DNA of 38,248 nt from Fidelibacterota bacterium (GCA_021734045.1 JAIPJR010000016.1:1-38248), one strand, 5' to 3'. Counted from the first letter of the stretch, positions 1 through 8,475 are shown. Numbers and translations are program-made. Notes: generated by a model not told the origin, from the sequence alone.

Positions 1-1
1 C

Positions 2-694
2 AACACCGATGGAAACCAAATTTTTTGGGTGGAGTCGGCCGGTCCGTTAAAAACGCCTGCCCGGTATCGCAATCACCATGGGCAGCATCTGGAGCATGCA
101 CCTTACATGGAGCGGGATTTTCGTGTCCCGGAGTTGCAGCCACCGGTGGACAAAACCGGGGAGTTTGAGGTTCTCGTAAAGCTTACCAACGGTTACCAAA
201 CAATCTACCAGGCTAACCATCCCTTCGATCTGGTGGGCTGGGACGGCTATTATTTCCCGTGGATATTCAATATCAATGATTTTATGCCCATCGTGGGAAA
301 AATCCATCAGCCACCACCGGTGCATCAAACCTTTGAGGCGCCGGGATTTGTGGTGTGCTCCTTCGTACCACGTCTGTTTGACTGGCATGAGCTTTCCATC
401 CCCGCGCCCTATGCCCACAGTAATGTGGACAGCGACGAAATTCTCTACTATTCCCGGGGCAATTTCATGATCCGCAAGGGCATCAGTGAAGGTTCCATTA
501 CACTGCACCCGGCCGGACTGCCCCACGGACCCCAACCCGGTAAGTATGAAAACTCCATCGGAAAAACTGAGACCAATGAGCTGGCCGTGATGGTGGATAC
601 CTTCAAGCCACTCCATCTCACCGCATTGGCGCTGGAGATTGACGATCCCGGCTACCCCCTTAGCTGGTTAGAAGAGGATGATTCCAAATGGTGA
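2..694 (+). CDS. hmgA: homogentisate 1,2-dioxygenase, C-terminal part (5' end outside window)
   Basis: The frame is open to the left edge, so the track's start at 29 (a GTG) is not real and the N-terminal part is missing. The product opens the ring of homogentisate to maleylacetoacetate in tyrosine and phenylalanine breakdown, using non-haem Fe(II). The visible part is the catalytic cupin half, with the family blocks GWDGYYFPWIFNI, HQPPPVHQTFEAPGF and HSNVDSDEILYY. The metal ligands should be the His and acidic residue of the HSNVDSDE block and the His of LPHGP, by analogy with known structures. It overlaps the next gene by 7 bases (ATG at 688 inside the last codons), so the two are translationally coupled. 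Acetoacetyl-CoA synthetase downstream fits, because this pathway ends in fumarate and acetoacetate. The sequence resembles the bacterial HGD-like branch more than the human enzyme, so substrate preference is a family inference. Confidence 0.88.
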   Translation, partial: NTDGNQIFWVESAGPLKTPARYRNHHGQHLEHAPYMERDFRVPELQPPVDKTGEFEVLVKLTNGYQTIYQANHPFDLVGWDGYYFPWIFNINDFMPIVGKIHQPPPVHQTFEAPGFVVCSFVPRLFDWHELSIPAPYAHSNVDSDEILYYSRGNFMIRKGISEGSITLHPAGLPHGPQPGKYENSIGKTETNELAVMVDTFKPLHLTALALEIDDPGYPLSWLEEDDSKW

Positions 695-1323
695 TAGATC
701 CGAAAACACAGACTTATAAAGAAAACTACAAACTGCTCATCGGCAGCATTGTGCCGCGTCCCATCGCTTTCGTTTCTACGCGCTCCCCTGATGGTGTGCT
801 GAATCTGGCGCCATTTTCTTTTTTCACAGCCATTTCCTCCGATCCGCCCACCATCTGTTTTTCACCCGGACGCCGGGGATCGGATGGCGCGAAAAAGGAC
901 ACCTGGACCAATATTGAAGCGACGGGTGAGTTTGTGGTGAATGTGGTAACCGAAGAGATGGCCGCTGCCATGAACGAAACCGCCACTGAACTACCGCCGG
1001 AGATGAGCGAATTCGAGTACGCCGGTTTTACACCGGCAGCCAGTGATTTGGTCGCCGTTCCGCGGGTGGCCGAATCGCCCATCAGTATGGAGTGCGAACG
1101 GATTCAGATTGTGGAATTGGGGAATGCGGGACCTGGTGGGGCCGCGTTGGTCATCGGTGAAGTGATCCGGTTTCATGTGGCTGATCATTTACTGGAAAAC
1201 GGCCGGATTGATGTGGGGCTGCTGAATCCGGTGGCTCGTCTAGCCGGGACAGAGTACACCACCCTTGGACGCCGGTTCAGTCTGGAGCGCAAACCCTGGC
1301 CATCCAGCAAACATACCAAATAA
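688..1323 (+). CDS. flavin reductase-like domain protein (FMN-binding split barrel)
   Basis: A 211-residue protein of the flavin reductase-like (DIM6/NTAB) family. Recognisable blocks are the N-terminal IGSIVPRPIAFVST, the NLAPFSFFTAIS segment that contacts FMN, and a C-terminal LNPVARLAGTEYTTLGRRF motif typical of the branch found beside aromatic catabolism genes. There is no signal peptide or membrane segment, so it should be cytoplasmic. The start ATG lies inside the end of hmgA, which indicates coupled translation and a shared role. Members either reduce free flavin for a partner monooxygenase or simply bind FMN; no monooxygenase partner is visible here. The exact reaction is unknown. A role linked to tyrosine/homogentisate degradation is inferred from position only. 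Confidence 0.8.
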   Translation: MVIDPKTQTYKENYKLLIGSIVPRPIAFVSTRSPDGVLNLAPFSFFTAISSDPPTICFSPGRRGSDGAKKDTWTNIEATGEFVVNVVTEEMAAAMNETATELPPEMSEFEYAGFTPAASDLVAVPRVAESPISMECERIQIVELGNAGPGGAALVIGEVIRFHVADHLLENGRIDVGLLNPVARLAGTEYTTLGRRFSLERKPWPSSKHTK

Positions 1324-1421
1324 ACCACGCGTCACCCGACTGTCGCCATACCTCGTTTTCTCAGTGAATGACCTTATCGCAACCCATCAAACCTGAGTTT
1401 TCATAAACCTCACAGTGCATC

Positions 1422-3380
1422 ATGACGGATTCAGCTAAAATTTTATACACACCCTCTCCGGAAAACATCGCCCGCTCTCAGATGACGGCATTCCGGGAAT
1501 TCGTGAACCAACTTTACCAGTTGGATTTGCCTGATTATGCCGCCCTCTATGAATGGTCGGTGACCCAGATTCCCCAATTCTGGGCGGCTGTCTGGGATTT
1601 CATGGCGATTCGTCACTCCGCAGAGCCGGAAGAGGTAGTGGATGATCTGAGTAAAATGCCCGGTGCCCAATGGTTCAGCGGTGCACGACTGAATTTTGCC
1701 GAAAATCTGTTGCGCTTCCGAGACGACCGCATCGCCATTCGTTTCCAGGGTGAGGACCAGGTCACCACCACCCTCACCTATGGGGAACTGTATGAAAAAG
1801 TGGCGCAAACTGCCGCTGCCCTAAAAGCCGCCGGCGTGGGTCCCCATGACCGGGTAGCCGGATTTATGCCCAATCTGCCGGAAACCGTGATTGCCATGCT
1901 GGCAACGGCGAGTCTGGGCGCCATCTGGTCCTCGTCCTCCCCTGATTTTGGCATCAAGGGTGTGCTGGATCGTTTCTCACAGATTGAGCCCAAAGTTATT
2001 TTCGCTGCCGATGGTTATTTCTATGGTGGAAAACGTTTCGATGCACTGGAAAAACTCGCCGGCATTCTGGACAAACTGCCTACCGTGGAGACCGTGGTGA
2101 TTGTGCCCTACGCCAGCCAACCACCTCTGGACAATTTTCACAATGCCGTTCTTTGGGATGATTTTCTGGTGCAGGACCCGACGGAAATTGACTTCGTCCA
2201 ACTTCCCTTCAATCATCCGCTGTACATCATGTACTCCAGCGGCACCACGGGTTTGCCCAAATCCATTGTCCACAGCGCCGGCGGCACGCTGATCCAGCAT
2301 TTGAAGGAATTACGCCTTCATACCGATCTCACCCGTGAGGATACCATTTTCTACTTCACAACCTGCGGTTGGATGATGTGGAATTGGCTGGTCTCATCCC
2401 TGGCGGTTGGTGCAACAGTGGTGTTGTACGACGGAAATCCATTTTACCCCGACGCTTCAGCTTTGTGGAAAATGGCGGAAGAAATGGGCATTACCGTTTT
2501 CGGAACCAGCGCTAAATACCTGTCGGCACTGGAAGCCGCCGACGCCAAACCTGGCCGGGATTTTAATCTCAATTCCCTACGCGCCATCCTTTCAACCGGC
2601 TCGCCCCTTTTGGAGGAGAGCTTCGACTATGTCTATCGTGAGGTTAAATCCAATGTACTGCTGGGCTCCATCTCCGGTGGCACCGATCTCATCTCCTGTT
2701 TCGCCCTGGCCAATCCGGTTTTACCCGTCCGAAGGGGTGAACTCCAATGCCGGGGGTTGGGGATGAAAGTAGAGGCATTTGATGAAACCGGTGCAGCGGT
2801 TTTGAAGACGAAGGGTGAGCTGGTCTGCACCGCGCCTTTCCCCTCCATGCCGGTCTATTTCTGGAATGACCCGAATGGCGAAAAATATCGTAACGCCTAT
2901 TTTGATCAGTTCCCCAATGTGTGGCGCCACGGGGATTTTATCGAAATCAATGAACACGGTGGTGTTAAGATTTTTGGTCGCTCGGATGCCACGCTGAATC
3001 CCGGTGGTGTGCGCATCGGAACGGCAGAGATTTATCGCGTGGTGGAGAGTTTTCCGGAGATTGCGGACACGCTGGTGGTGGGGCAAAATTGGAACGGTGA
3101 TGAGCGGGTGGTACTATTCGTAAAAATGGCTGCAGGACAACCCCTGGATTCCGCTCTTGCGAATGCCATTCGGATGAAAGTTCGTCAAAATTGCAGTCCG
3201 CGTCATGTCCCGGCCAAAATTCTGGCTGCACCTGACATTCCCTATACCATCAATGGAAAAAAAGTGGAGGTTGCGGTGAAGCAACTGATCCAGGGTGGGG
3301 AAGTGAAAAATCACGACGCCTTGAAAAACCCCGAAAGTCTGGATTTTTTCCGAAATATCCCTGAATTGAAGCTTGATTAA
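1422..3380 (+). CDS. aacS: acetoacetyl-CoA synthetase (acetoacetate--CoA ligase)
   Basis: A 652-residue adenylate-forming enzyme of the usual AacS length. It activates acetoacetate with ATP and CoA to acetoacetyl-CoA. The AMP-binding P-loop reads YSSGTTGLPKSIVHSAGG (about residue 270) and is followed by the acetoacetyl-CoA synthetase-type TTCGWMMWNWLVSSL block. The hinge region GRSDATLNPGGVRIG is present, and the C-terminal TINGKKVEVAVK carries the expected catalytic lysine. The N-terminal ACAS-type segment is complete. The gene is 98 bases after the flavin reductase gene on the same strand, so it may share the transcript. With hmgA it makes metabolic sense: homogentisate cleavage yields acetoacetate, which this enzyme brings into central thiolase metabolism or lipid/PHB synthesis. 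No strong Shine-Dalgarno precedes the ATG. Confidence 0.93.
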   Translation: MTDSAKILYTPSPENIARSQMTAFREFVNQLYQLDLPDYAALYEWSVTQIPQFWAAVWDFMAIRHSAEPEEVVDDLSKMPGAQWFSGARLNFAENLLRFRDDRIAIRFQGEDQVTTTLTYGELYEKVAQTAAALKAAGVGPHDRVAGFMPNLPETVIAMLATASLGAIWSSSSPDFGIKGVLDRFSQIEPKVIFAADGYFYGGKRFDALEKLAGILDKLPTVETVVIVPYASQPPLDNFHNAVLWDDFLVQDPTEIDFVQLPFNHPLYIMYSSGTTGLPKSIVHSAGGTLIQHLKELRLHTDLTREDTIFYFTTCGWMMWNWLVSSLAVGATVVLYDGNPFYPDASALWKMAEEMGITVFGTSAKYLSALEAADAKPGRDFNLNSLRAILSTGSPLLEESFDYVYREVKSNVLLGSISGGTDLISCFALANPVLPVRRGELQCRGLGMKVEAFDETGAAVLKTKGELVCTAPFPSMPVYFWNDPNGEKYRNAYFDQFPNVWRHGDFIEINEHGGVKIFGRSDATLNPGGVRIGTAEIYRVVESFPEIADTLVVGQNWNGDERVVLFVKMAAGQPLDSALANAIRMKVRQNCSPRHVPAKILAAPDIPYTINGKKVEVAVKQLIQGGEVKNHDALKNPESLDFFRNIPELKLD

Positions 3381-3396
3381 TTGTGCGGTGTTGAGA

Positions 3397-3418
3397 AGCT
3401 GTTCTCCTGAGAACGGCT
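3397..3418. terminator. possible bidirectional hairpin between convergent aacS and pyrD
   Basis: AGCTGTTCTC and GAGAACGGCT form a near-perfect stem around a two-base centre, in the 68-base gap between two convergent genes. No strong T-run follows on either strand, so termination is inferred mainly from position. Confidence 0.35.
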
Positions 3419-3448
3419 CATAATTTCGACAAAATCTGATGCGCAGCC

Positions 3449-4492
3449 CTAATTCACGCCTGAAACCAGCCGTTTAATCAACCCCGGTCCCTGATAAATC
3501 AATCCGGTGTAAACCTGAATCAATGCCGCCCCGGCATCCAGTTTTTCCTGTGCACTTTCCACCGAGTCAATGCCACCCACACCGATTACCGGCAGGCGTT
3601 CCTGGGATCTGGCCACGATTTTTTCAATCATCCGGGTGGCGTGTTCCCGCAAGGGTCGCCCGCTGAGTCCGCCGGTTTCGTTGCTCCCAGGGTCATTTTC
3701 AACGCCCGCCCGTCCAATCGTCGTATTGGTGGCGATGACGCCGTCCACACCACGATCCAGCATGACGCTGAGGGCATCGTCCAGTTCCGCATCGGTTAAG
3801 TCCGGCGCCAATTTTACCAGCAATGGCAGCCGGCGGTTGAGACGCACCGATTCGGCATCCCGGGTCGAAATGATGGCGCGCAATAATTCATCCAGGAAGT
3901 TCCGTCCCTGCAGCCGGCGTAAGCCTTCCGTGTTGGGCGAACTGATATTCACGGCCAGATAATCAGCCACCGGAGCGAACGATTTCACCAGCGAGGTATA
4001 ATCATCAGCGGCCGCTTCCAGGGGTGTGGTTTTGTTCTTTCCGATATTAATACCCAAAACAAATTTCCGCGGTGCTCCCGGAGCCGGCAGATTCTTCAAG
4101 ACAGCCTCAGCACCCACACCGGGGAATCCCATGCGATTAATCAGGGCGTTTTGGATTGGTAAGCGGAAGTTGCGCGGTTTGGGATTACCGGATTGGGGAC
4201 GGGGTGTGACGGTACCGATTTCAAGATGGCCGAACCCCAAATTTGCCAGACCGCGCCAAGCTGTACCATCTTTGTCAAATCCTGCCGCCAGACCGATCCG
4301 GTTGGGGAAGGTGAGTCTAAACACCGTGACTGCATGTTTTGTGTCATGGGTGCCAAACAGACTGCGTGTCAGCCAATTCAGAGGCGGACGTCCTGCCATC
4401 CGCGACAACGTCATGGCGGCAGTGTGCATGGTCTCCGGTTGAAATTGAAACAGGAGCGGACGAATCAGATGCCGGTAGCCCCAACTACTCAC
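3449..4492 (-). CDS. pyrD: dihydroorotate dehydrogenase (quinone), class 2
   Basis: A class 2 enzyme of 347 residues from the chosen start. It oxidises dihydroorotate to orotate with FMN and passes electrons to membrane quinone. The N-terminal amphipathic segment before the barrel (RHLIRPLLFQFQPETMH) is the class 2 membrane-association feature. Barrel motifs include GLAAGFDKDG, GFGHLEIGTVTP, NRMGFPGVG, YLAVNISSPNT with the catalytic serine position, LVKLAPD, and the phosphate-binding VIGVGGI and ALIQVYTGL. The track start at 4504 is a GTG. I prefer the GTG at 4492, because it overlaps the stop of the upstream pyrFE as GTGA, the usual coupled arrangement. It is last in the pyr operon and catalyses step 4 of UMP synthesis. 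Confidence 0.93.
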   Translation of the reverse strand: MSSWGYRHLIRPLLFQFQPETMHTAAMTLSRMAGRPPLNWLTRSLFGTHDTKHAVTVFRLTFPNRIGLAAGFDKDGTAWRGLANLGFGHLEIGTVTPRPQSGNPKPRNFRLPIQNALINRMGFPGVGAEAVLKNLPAPGAPRKFVLGINIGKNKTTPLEAAADDYTSLVKSFAPVADYLAVNISSPNTEGLRRLQGRNFLDELLRAIISTRDAESVRLNRRLPLLVKLAPDLTDAELDDALSVMLDRGVDGVIATNTTIGRAGVENDPGSNETGGLSGRPLREHATRMIEKIVARSQERLPVIGVGGIDSVESAQEKLDAGAALIQVYTGLIYQGPGLIKRLVSGVN

Positions 4493-5898
4493 GGCACGTC
4501 CCACAATCCGAATTCTGCCAGTTGGCGCCCCTGCTCCCGGGAAATTGCGCCGTTCGTGTACCAGTAATCCAATAATCCGGCGATGCTGAATACGCTGTGA
4601 AGCGTATACGGGGTGTGCTTGAAGATAGCCTGTCCCTGTTTCTGCCGGTCAATCAATACCACAATGTCCCGCACCTCCAAATCCACCGCTTCCAGCTTTT
4701 TGATGCTCTCAAATTTGCTGCCACCGGTGGATACCAAGTCGTCAATCACCACAACACGATCACCCTGCGCGTACACGCCTTCCACCGGAACTTGCGTGCC
4801 GTAATCTTTCACCTCTTTACGGGGGTAAAGCATGGACCAGCCGCCCTGGAGGCTAATGGCCGTGGCGATGGGCAACGCCGCGTAGGGCAGCGCGCCCAGA
4901 TGTTGAAATTCAAGCTGTTTTAAAATGCCCCTGAATGCCCGGGCCACATCGGTCATCAGCGCGGGAAACGCCACCAGGCGGCGCAGGTCAATGTAAATGG
5001 GCGAGGTTTCACCGGATTTGAGTTTGAATGCGCCGAATTTCACACATCCGCTGGAAAGCAGTCCGTCCGCGATGCGCTGTTTCAGAGGAGAAAAATGTTC
5101 CGGCTGTGTCTCGTTGGATTTCCGGCTGGCGTTAATGTCGTCCCGCAGCGTCCGGGCTGCTTGGGCCGGATCATCTGCGTTTGCAATACTGCGGGAAGCA
5201 TTGATGAGTAAGCCCATCCCGTCGGGTCGTAATCCTGCTGCCAGCGTGGCATGCAAATCACCGCCTTGGGCACCCACGCCCGGCACCAGCATCCAGAGTT
5301 CCGGTGCCACCGCCCGAACCCGTGCCAGCGCTTCCGGTTGGGTGGCTCCTACCACCAATCCCAGATTCCCGTGGGTATTCCACCGCTGCGCCAATTCCGC
5401 GACCTGTTCGTACAACAAACCACCCGTGGATAATTGCAGCTCCTGCAGGTCGGCGCCACCCGCGTTGGATGTCCGGCACAGCAGAAACGCCCCCTTGGCG
5501 ACATTTTCTAAAAAAGGATTTATGGAATCGCGTCCTAAATAGGGATTGATGGTGACTGCGTCCGCTCCCAGCGTGTCAAAAGCCGCTGACGCATAGGCGG
5601 TTGCGGTGGAGGTAATGTCGCCGCGTTTGGCGTCCAGAATAACGGGAATCTCAGTCGGTACCGCCCGAATAACCGCTGCCAATGCCGCCATTCCCGGCGC
5701 ACCGAATTGCTCAAAAAAAGCGCTGTTGGGTTTAAATGCGGCGGCGTATTGGGCTGTTGCGGTGATGATTTTTTCACAATACGCTTGCGCAGCGGCAGCG
5801 GTGGGTTCGGGAAGTGTCTCCGGGTGCGGATCAAGACCCACGCACAATAGTGAGTTTGCTGATTTAACTCGTGATTCAAGTTTTTCGATGAAGGTCAT
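4489..5898 (-). CDS. pyrFE: orotidine-5'-phosphate decarboxylase / orotate phosphoribosyltransferase fusion
   Basis: A single 469-residue protein catalysing the last two steps to UMP. Residues ~1-265 are a type 2 (long) OMP decarboxylase with LLCVGLDPHPETLP, KPNSAFFEQFG, and the catalytic VILDAKRGDITSTA block. Residues ~275-469 are orotate phosphoribosyltransferase with KLKSGETSPIYIDLR and the PRPP loop VVVIDDLVSTGGSK. The order OMPDC-OPRT is the reverse of animal/plant UMP synthase and matches the inverted fusions reported in some cyanobacteria and kinetoplastids. The track start at 5952 is a TTG; I chose the ATG at 5898 because family homology begins there and GGGAAA lies 6 bases upstream. 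No frameshift or linker stop separates the domains. The stop overlaps pyrD by four bases. Confidence 0.93.
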   Translation of the reverse strand: MTFIEKLESRVKSANSLLCVGLDPHPETLPEPTAAAAQAYCEKIITATAQYAAAFKPNSAFFEQFGAPGMAALAAVIRAVPTEIPVILDAKRGDITSTATAYASAAFDTLGADAVTINPYLGRDSINPFLENVAKGAFLLCRTSNAGGADLQELQLSTGGLLYEQVAELAQRWNTHGNLGLVVGATQPEALARVRAVAPELWMLVPGVGAQGGDLHATLAAGLRPDGMGLLINASRSIANADDPAQAARTLRDDINASRKSNETQPEHFSPLKQRIADGLLSSGCVKFGAFKLKSGETSPIYIDLRRLVAFPALMTDVARAFRGILKQLEFQHLGALPYAALPIATAISLQGGWSMLYPRKEVKDYGTQVPVEGVYAQGDRVVVIDDLVSTGGSKFESIKKLEAVDLEVRDIVVLIDRQKQGQAIFKHTPYTLHSVFSIAGLLDYWYTNGAISREQGRQLAEFGLWDVP

Positions 5899-6103
5899 AT
5901 TGGTTTTCCCATTTAGGCCCCACGCATTTTCCTGAGCTCCGGTTCCCCGCAAGAAGTGGATTGATGCAAGGTCGCAGGACGAATGTGGATGAATATTTTA
6001 GTGTATCATCTGGTTGTGCTTTGACGAGCTCAGCAAGATAACCAGATGATTGATCCATCCAGGCATTGATCCTGCCCTCACCTTTGTAATCCGCAGCAAT
6101 CAT
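5876..6103 (-). CDS. small ORF overlapping the pyrB stop, uncertain
   Basis: A 75-codon frame whose ATG overlaps the pyrB stop as ATGA and which runs into the start of pyrFE. The position suggests translational coupling that could carry ribosomes across the 201-base gap. I do not recognise the peptide, and its middle is encoded by an 11-base inverted repeat. It may be only an open frame through a repeat insertion. Confidence 0.2.
   Translation of the reverse strand: MIAADYKGEGRINAWMDQSSGYLAELVKAQPDDTLKYSSTFVLRPCINPLLAGNRSSGKCVGPKWENQYDLHRKT
6005..6050. repeat. inverted repeat between pyrB and pyrFE
   Basis: ATCATCTGGTT (6005-6015) and AACCAGATGAT (6040-6050) are perfect 11-base complements. 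The 24-base centre contains a further TGCT/AGCA pair and a core that, on the minus strand, reads TGAGCTCGTCAAAG. That core resembles the TGAGCTTGTCGAAAG repeat at 8634-8648. It may be a palindromic intergenic repeat or an RNA processing/stability structure inside the pyr operon. No T-run follows, so a terminator is unlikely. Confidence 0.6.
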
Positions 6104-7095
6104 GCCTTCCCCAGCACCATGGCCAATAACGCCATGCGCACATAGAGTCCATATTCCATCTGGCGAAAATAGGCCGCCCGGGGGTCTTCATCCACCCCGG
6201 GGGTAATTTCATTCACCCGCGGGAAGGGGTGCATCACAATCATTTTGTCTTTGGCGTGCGTCAAAGTATCCGGTGAAATGATGAAGGCGTCTTTGGTTTT
6301 TTCATACTCAGCCGTGTCTTTAAACCGCTCCCGCTGCACACGCGTGACATACAAGACATCGCTGGATTGTATCACCTCCTCCGTGAGAACATCGTATTGT
6401 GCCTGGGAAACACCTTTCTCGTCGAGTTCGGTAATAATCTCCGCCGGCATCCGTAAAATTTCCGGTGCCACATAATTGATTTTTACACCATAAAGTGAAA
6501 GTAATCGTGAGAGGGAATGTACCGTCCGGCCAAATTTCAAATCCCCCACCATGGTCACGGTGAGTCCGTCCACCGTGTGTAATTCTTCCAGAATGGTAAA
6601 CATATCAAGCAATGCCTGGGTGGGGTGTTCGCCAATCCCGTCACCGGCATTAATCACCGGCTTGCGGGCGGCATCAGCAGCGATTTTAGCCGCACCCACT
6701 TCCGGATGGCGCAACACAATCACATCGGTGTAGCATTCCAGCGTCCGAATGGTGTCCGGCAGTGATTCGCCCTTGGCCACGGAGGAATAGTGCACCTCGT
6801 TAATGGGAATCACACTCCCGCCCAGCCGTTCCATGGCGGATGTGAAGGACGAACTGGTTCGGGTGGAGGGTTCGTAAAACAGATTAGCCAGGATTTTCCC
6901 CTTCAATAGATCGAAGGATCCGACCCGGGCAACCATTTCACGCATTTCGTGAGCCACGCCAAAGATATACTCCAAGTCTTTGCGGCTCATTTCTTTCACG
7001 GAAATAATGTCATGTCCGTACCAGGGAGCGGTGCGCTGATCGCCAAACGGCAGGTGCGGATTGGTTTTGCGTAAGGGTGGGACGAATGAGGTCAT
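6100..7095 (-). CDS. pyrB: aspartate carbamoyltransferase, CAD-like
   Basis: A 331-residue catalytic chain that joins carbamoyl phosphate and aspartate to carbamoyl aspartate (step 2). The carbamoyl-phosphate loop is [12 protein letters not shown]; other family blocks are [34 protein letters not shown] and [14 protein letters not shown]. The C-terminus [20 protein letters not shown] closely follows the ATCase domain of animal CAD as I remember it, more than E. coli PyrB. The track start at 7266 is rejected: the ATG at 7095 has AAAGGAG 8 bases upstream, and the extra 57 codons include a translated intergenic repeat. No pyrI regulatory chain gene is visible. It lies 274 bases after pyrC in the same operon, with a hairpin in the gap. 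Confidence 0.95.
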   Translation of the reverse strand: MTSFVPPLRKTNPHLPFGDQRTAPWYGHDIISVKEMSRKDLEYIFGVAHEMREMVARVGSFDLLKGKILANLFYEPSTRTSSSFTSAMERLGGSVIPINEVHYSSVAKGESLPDTIRTLECYTDVIVLRHPEVGAAKIAADAARKPVINAGDGIGEHPTQALLDMFTILEELHTVDGLTVTMVGDLKFGRTVHSLSRLLSLYGVKINYVAPEILRMPAEIITELDEKGVSQAQYDVLTEEVIQSSDVLYVTRVQRERFKDTAEYEKTKDAFIISPDTLTHAKDKMIVMHPFPRVNEITPGVDEDPRAAYFRQMEYGLYVRMALLAMVLGKA

Positions 7096-7131
7096 GGGGT
7101 GGTCTCCTTTATTACTGGAAGTCTGCGTGCT

Positions 7132-7199
7132 ACCGGTTGTCTCCCTGAGTTTGCCTGCCGCGTCAGAACGAACTGGAGGCGGGTCGCAGGGCAACCGGT
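7132..7199. repeat. large imperfect hairpin between pyrC and pyrB
   Basis: ACCGGTTG (7132-7139) and CAACCGGT (7192-7199) are perfect complements, continued inside by CCCTG/CAGGG after a short bulge and by GCC/GGC pairs. The left arm carries GTTGTCTCCCTGAG, also present at 8624-8637 in the leader. It is probably a dispersed palindromic repeat. Because it lies ~37 bases ahead of the pyrB start codon in the transcript, it could influence mRNA stability. Confidence 0.6.
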
Positions 7200-7369
7200 A
7201 AATTTTTGATGTAAGGTTAAATAGTATTGTGCGTTTCTGGAGCTGCACTCGCTGCAATATGGCCAACCAGACTGAGCCGGCAAAACGCGGCTGGTGGCGA
7301 TTAATTCATTAAACAACGAAAGAAAAAAATAGCTGAAGGAGGAAAAGTCGTGCCGGTGGAGAATCCGCA

Positions 7370-8443
7370 TCACCGGAGGGCCGACTCCCCGGATTTGACC
7401 GGAACGCCCGAACCCGGCGCGGCCAGGATTTTCCCCTCCCGGAATACCGTCTCACCGCGCAGCACAACCCGCTCCACCTTGCCGGTGACCCGCCAGCCCT
7501 CGAAGGGTGTCCATTGGGCTTTGGTGAATTGTTCCGCACCCCGAATTGTCCATTCGGCATTTTCATCCACCTCAATCCAGGTTTCAGGTTGCGAGGGCAG
7601 ATTGAACAGTTTTTCCGGATTGGTGTGATACCGCAGTGAAATGTCGTCCACAGTGAGCTTCTCTTCGCGGACCGCGGTGAGCAGGAGGGGCAGGGCGGTC
7701 TCCAGTCCCGGAAAACCCGGTGGCGGATTCTCGCCCCGTTTTTCAGCAACGGTATGGGGGGCATGGTCCGTGGCAAAGCAGTCGATAAATTCCAGATTTT
7801 CCCACAGAAAGGCGTTATCTGCCGGGGATGCCAGCCGGGGACGCACTTCGCCGGGACCGGGTCCCAATTTTTCCAGAAAATCGGTGTTGAGGAAGAGGTG
7901 ATGCGGCGCTACCTCGCAGGTGACGGGAATCCCTCGTTCTTTTGCCTTCCGGATGATGGCTAACTCATCGGCTTTGGCCAGATGGGCAATGTGTACAGGC
8001 CGGTTGAATAATTCCGCCAGCAGCACCATGGCTGCCACGGTATGGCCTTCCGCGTGTGCCACAATGGGCAGGTCAGCCGGCCAGGTTTCGAAATGGGTCA
8101 TCCAGTGGCGCATATCATCCAGTCGCAGCGGACCGTAGGTCTGGTTCAGGTACATTTTCAACCCAACAACCTCTTTGGCCAGGTCCACTGTGGAACCAGC
8201 ATTATCAGCGCCGGCGCCCAGATAGAGTCCCCAGTCACAGCGGGCTTTTTCGGAAGCGGCCGTTTGCGCCAACTTCAGACCCGCTTTGTCAGTCACCGGC
8301 GGATTGGTGTTGGGCATGGCCAGAACGGTGGTGGCACCACCGGCCAGCGCGGCTTGCGTCCCCGTATCCCAATCCTCTTTATGGGCAGCGCCGGGCTCCC
8401 GCATGTGGACATGGACGTCAATAAGGCCGGGGAGTTTTAGCAT
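7370..8443 (-). CDS. pyrC: dihydroorotase, CAD-like
   Basis: A 357-residue amidohydrolase that cyclises carbamoyl aspartate to dihydroorotate (step 3). Metal-site features are all visible: LIDVHVHMREPG (two His), the bridging Lys candidate in VGLKMYLN, PIVAHAEGH, VHIAHLAK, and the catalytic Asp in DCFATDHAPHT. The GFPGLETALPLLLTAV and WTPFEGWRVTGKVERVVLRG blocks are very like the DHOase domain of animal CAD. The compact length without the N-terminal beta-sandwich also agrees with that type. The track start at 8464 is an ATG without Shine-Dalgarno; I prefer the ATG at 8443, preceded by AAGGTG and giving MLKLPGLIDVHVH. It is the first gene of the pyr operon, behind a repeat-rich leader. Confidence 0.95.
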   Translation of the reverse strand: MLKLPGLIDVHVHMREPGAAHKEDWDTGTQAALAGGATTVLAMPNTNPPVTDKAGLKLAQTAASEKARCDWGLYLGAGADNAGSTVDLAKEVVGLKMYLNQTYGPLRLDDMRHWMTHFETWPADLPIVAHAEGHTVAAMVLLAELFNRPVHIAHLAKADELAIIRKAKERGIPVTCEVAPHHLFLNTDFLEKLGPGPGEVRPRLASPADNAFLWENLEFIDCFATDHAPHTVAEKRGENPPPGFPGLETALPLLLTAVREEKLTVDDISLRYHTNPEKLFNLPSQPETWIEVDENAEWTIRGAEQFTKAQWTPFEGWRVTGKVERVVLRGETVFREGKILAAPGSGVPVKSGESALR

Positions 8444-8458
8444 TGTGCACCTTGGTAT

Positions 8459-8475
8459 GAACATCGAATGAATCG
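8459..8475. repeat. direct repeat GAACATCGAATGAATCG, copy 1
   Basis: This 17-base sequence is identical to positions 8594-8610, 135 bases away in the pyrC leader. Confidence 0.8.

Noticed and set aside
7096-7266. 57-codon N-terminal extension of pyrB
   Set aside because: Consists of hairpin/repeat sequence; the ATG at 7095 has an ideal Shine-Dalgarno and matches the family start.
7309-7776. 155-codon minus ORF overlapping pyrC in another frame
   Set aside because: Arg/Pro-rich shadow of the well-supported pyrC frame.
6100-8443. Eukaryotic contamination as explanation for CAD-like PyrC/PyrB
   Set aside because: The genes are separate, intron-free, with bacterial ribosome sites, and continuous with bacterial operon genes on both sides.
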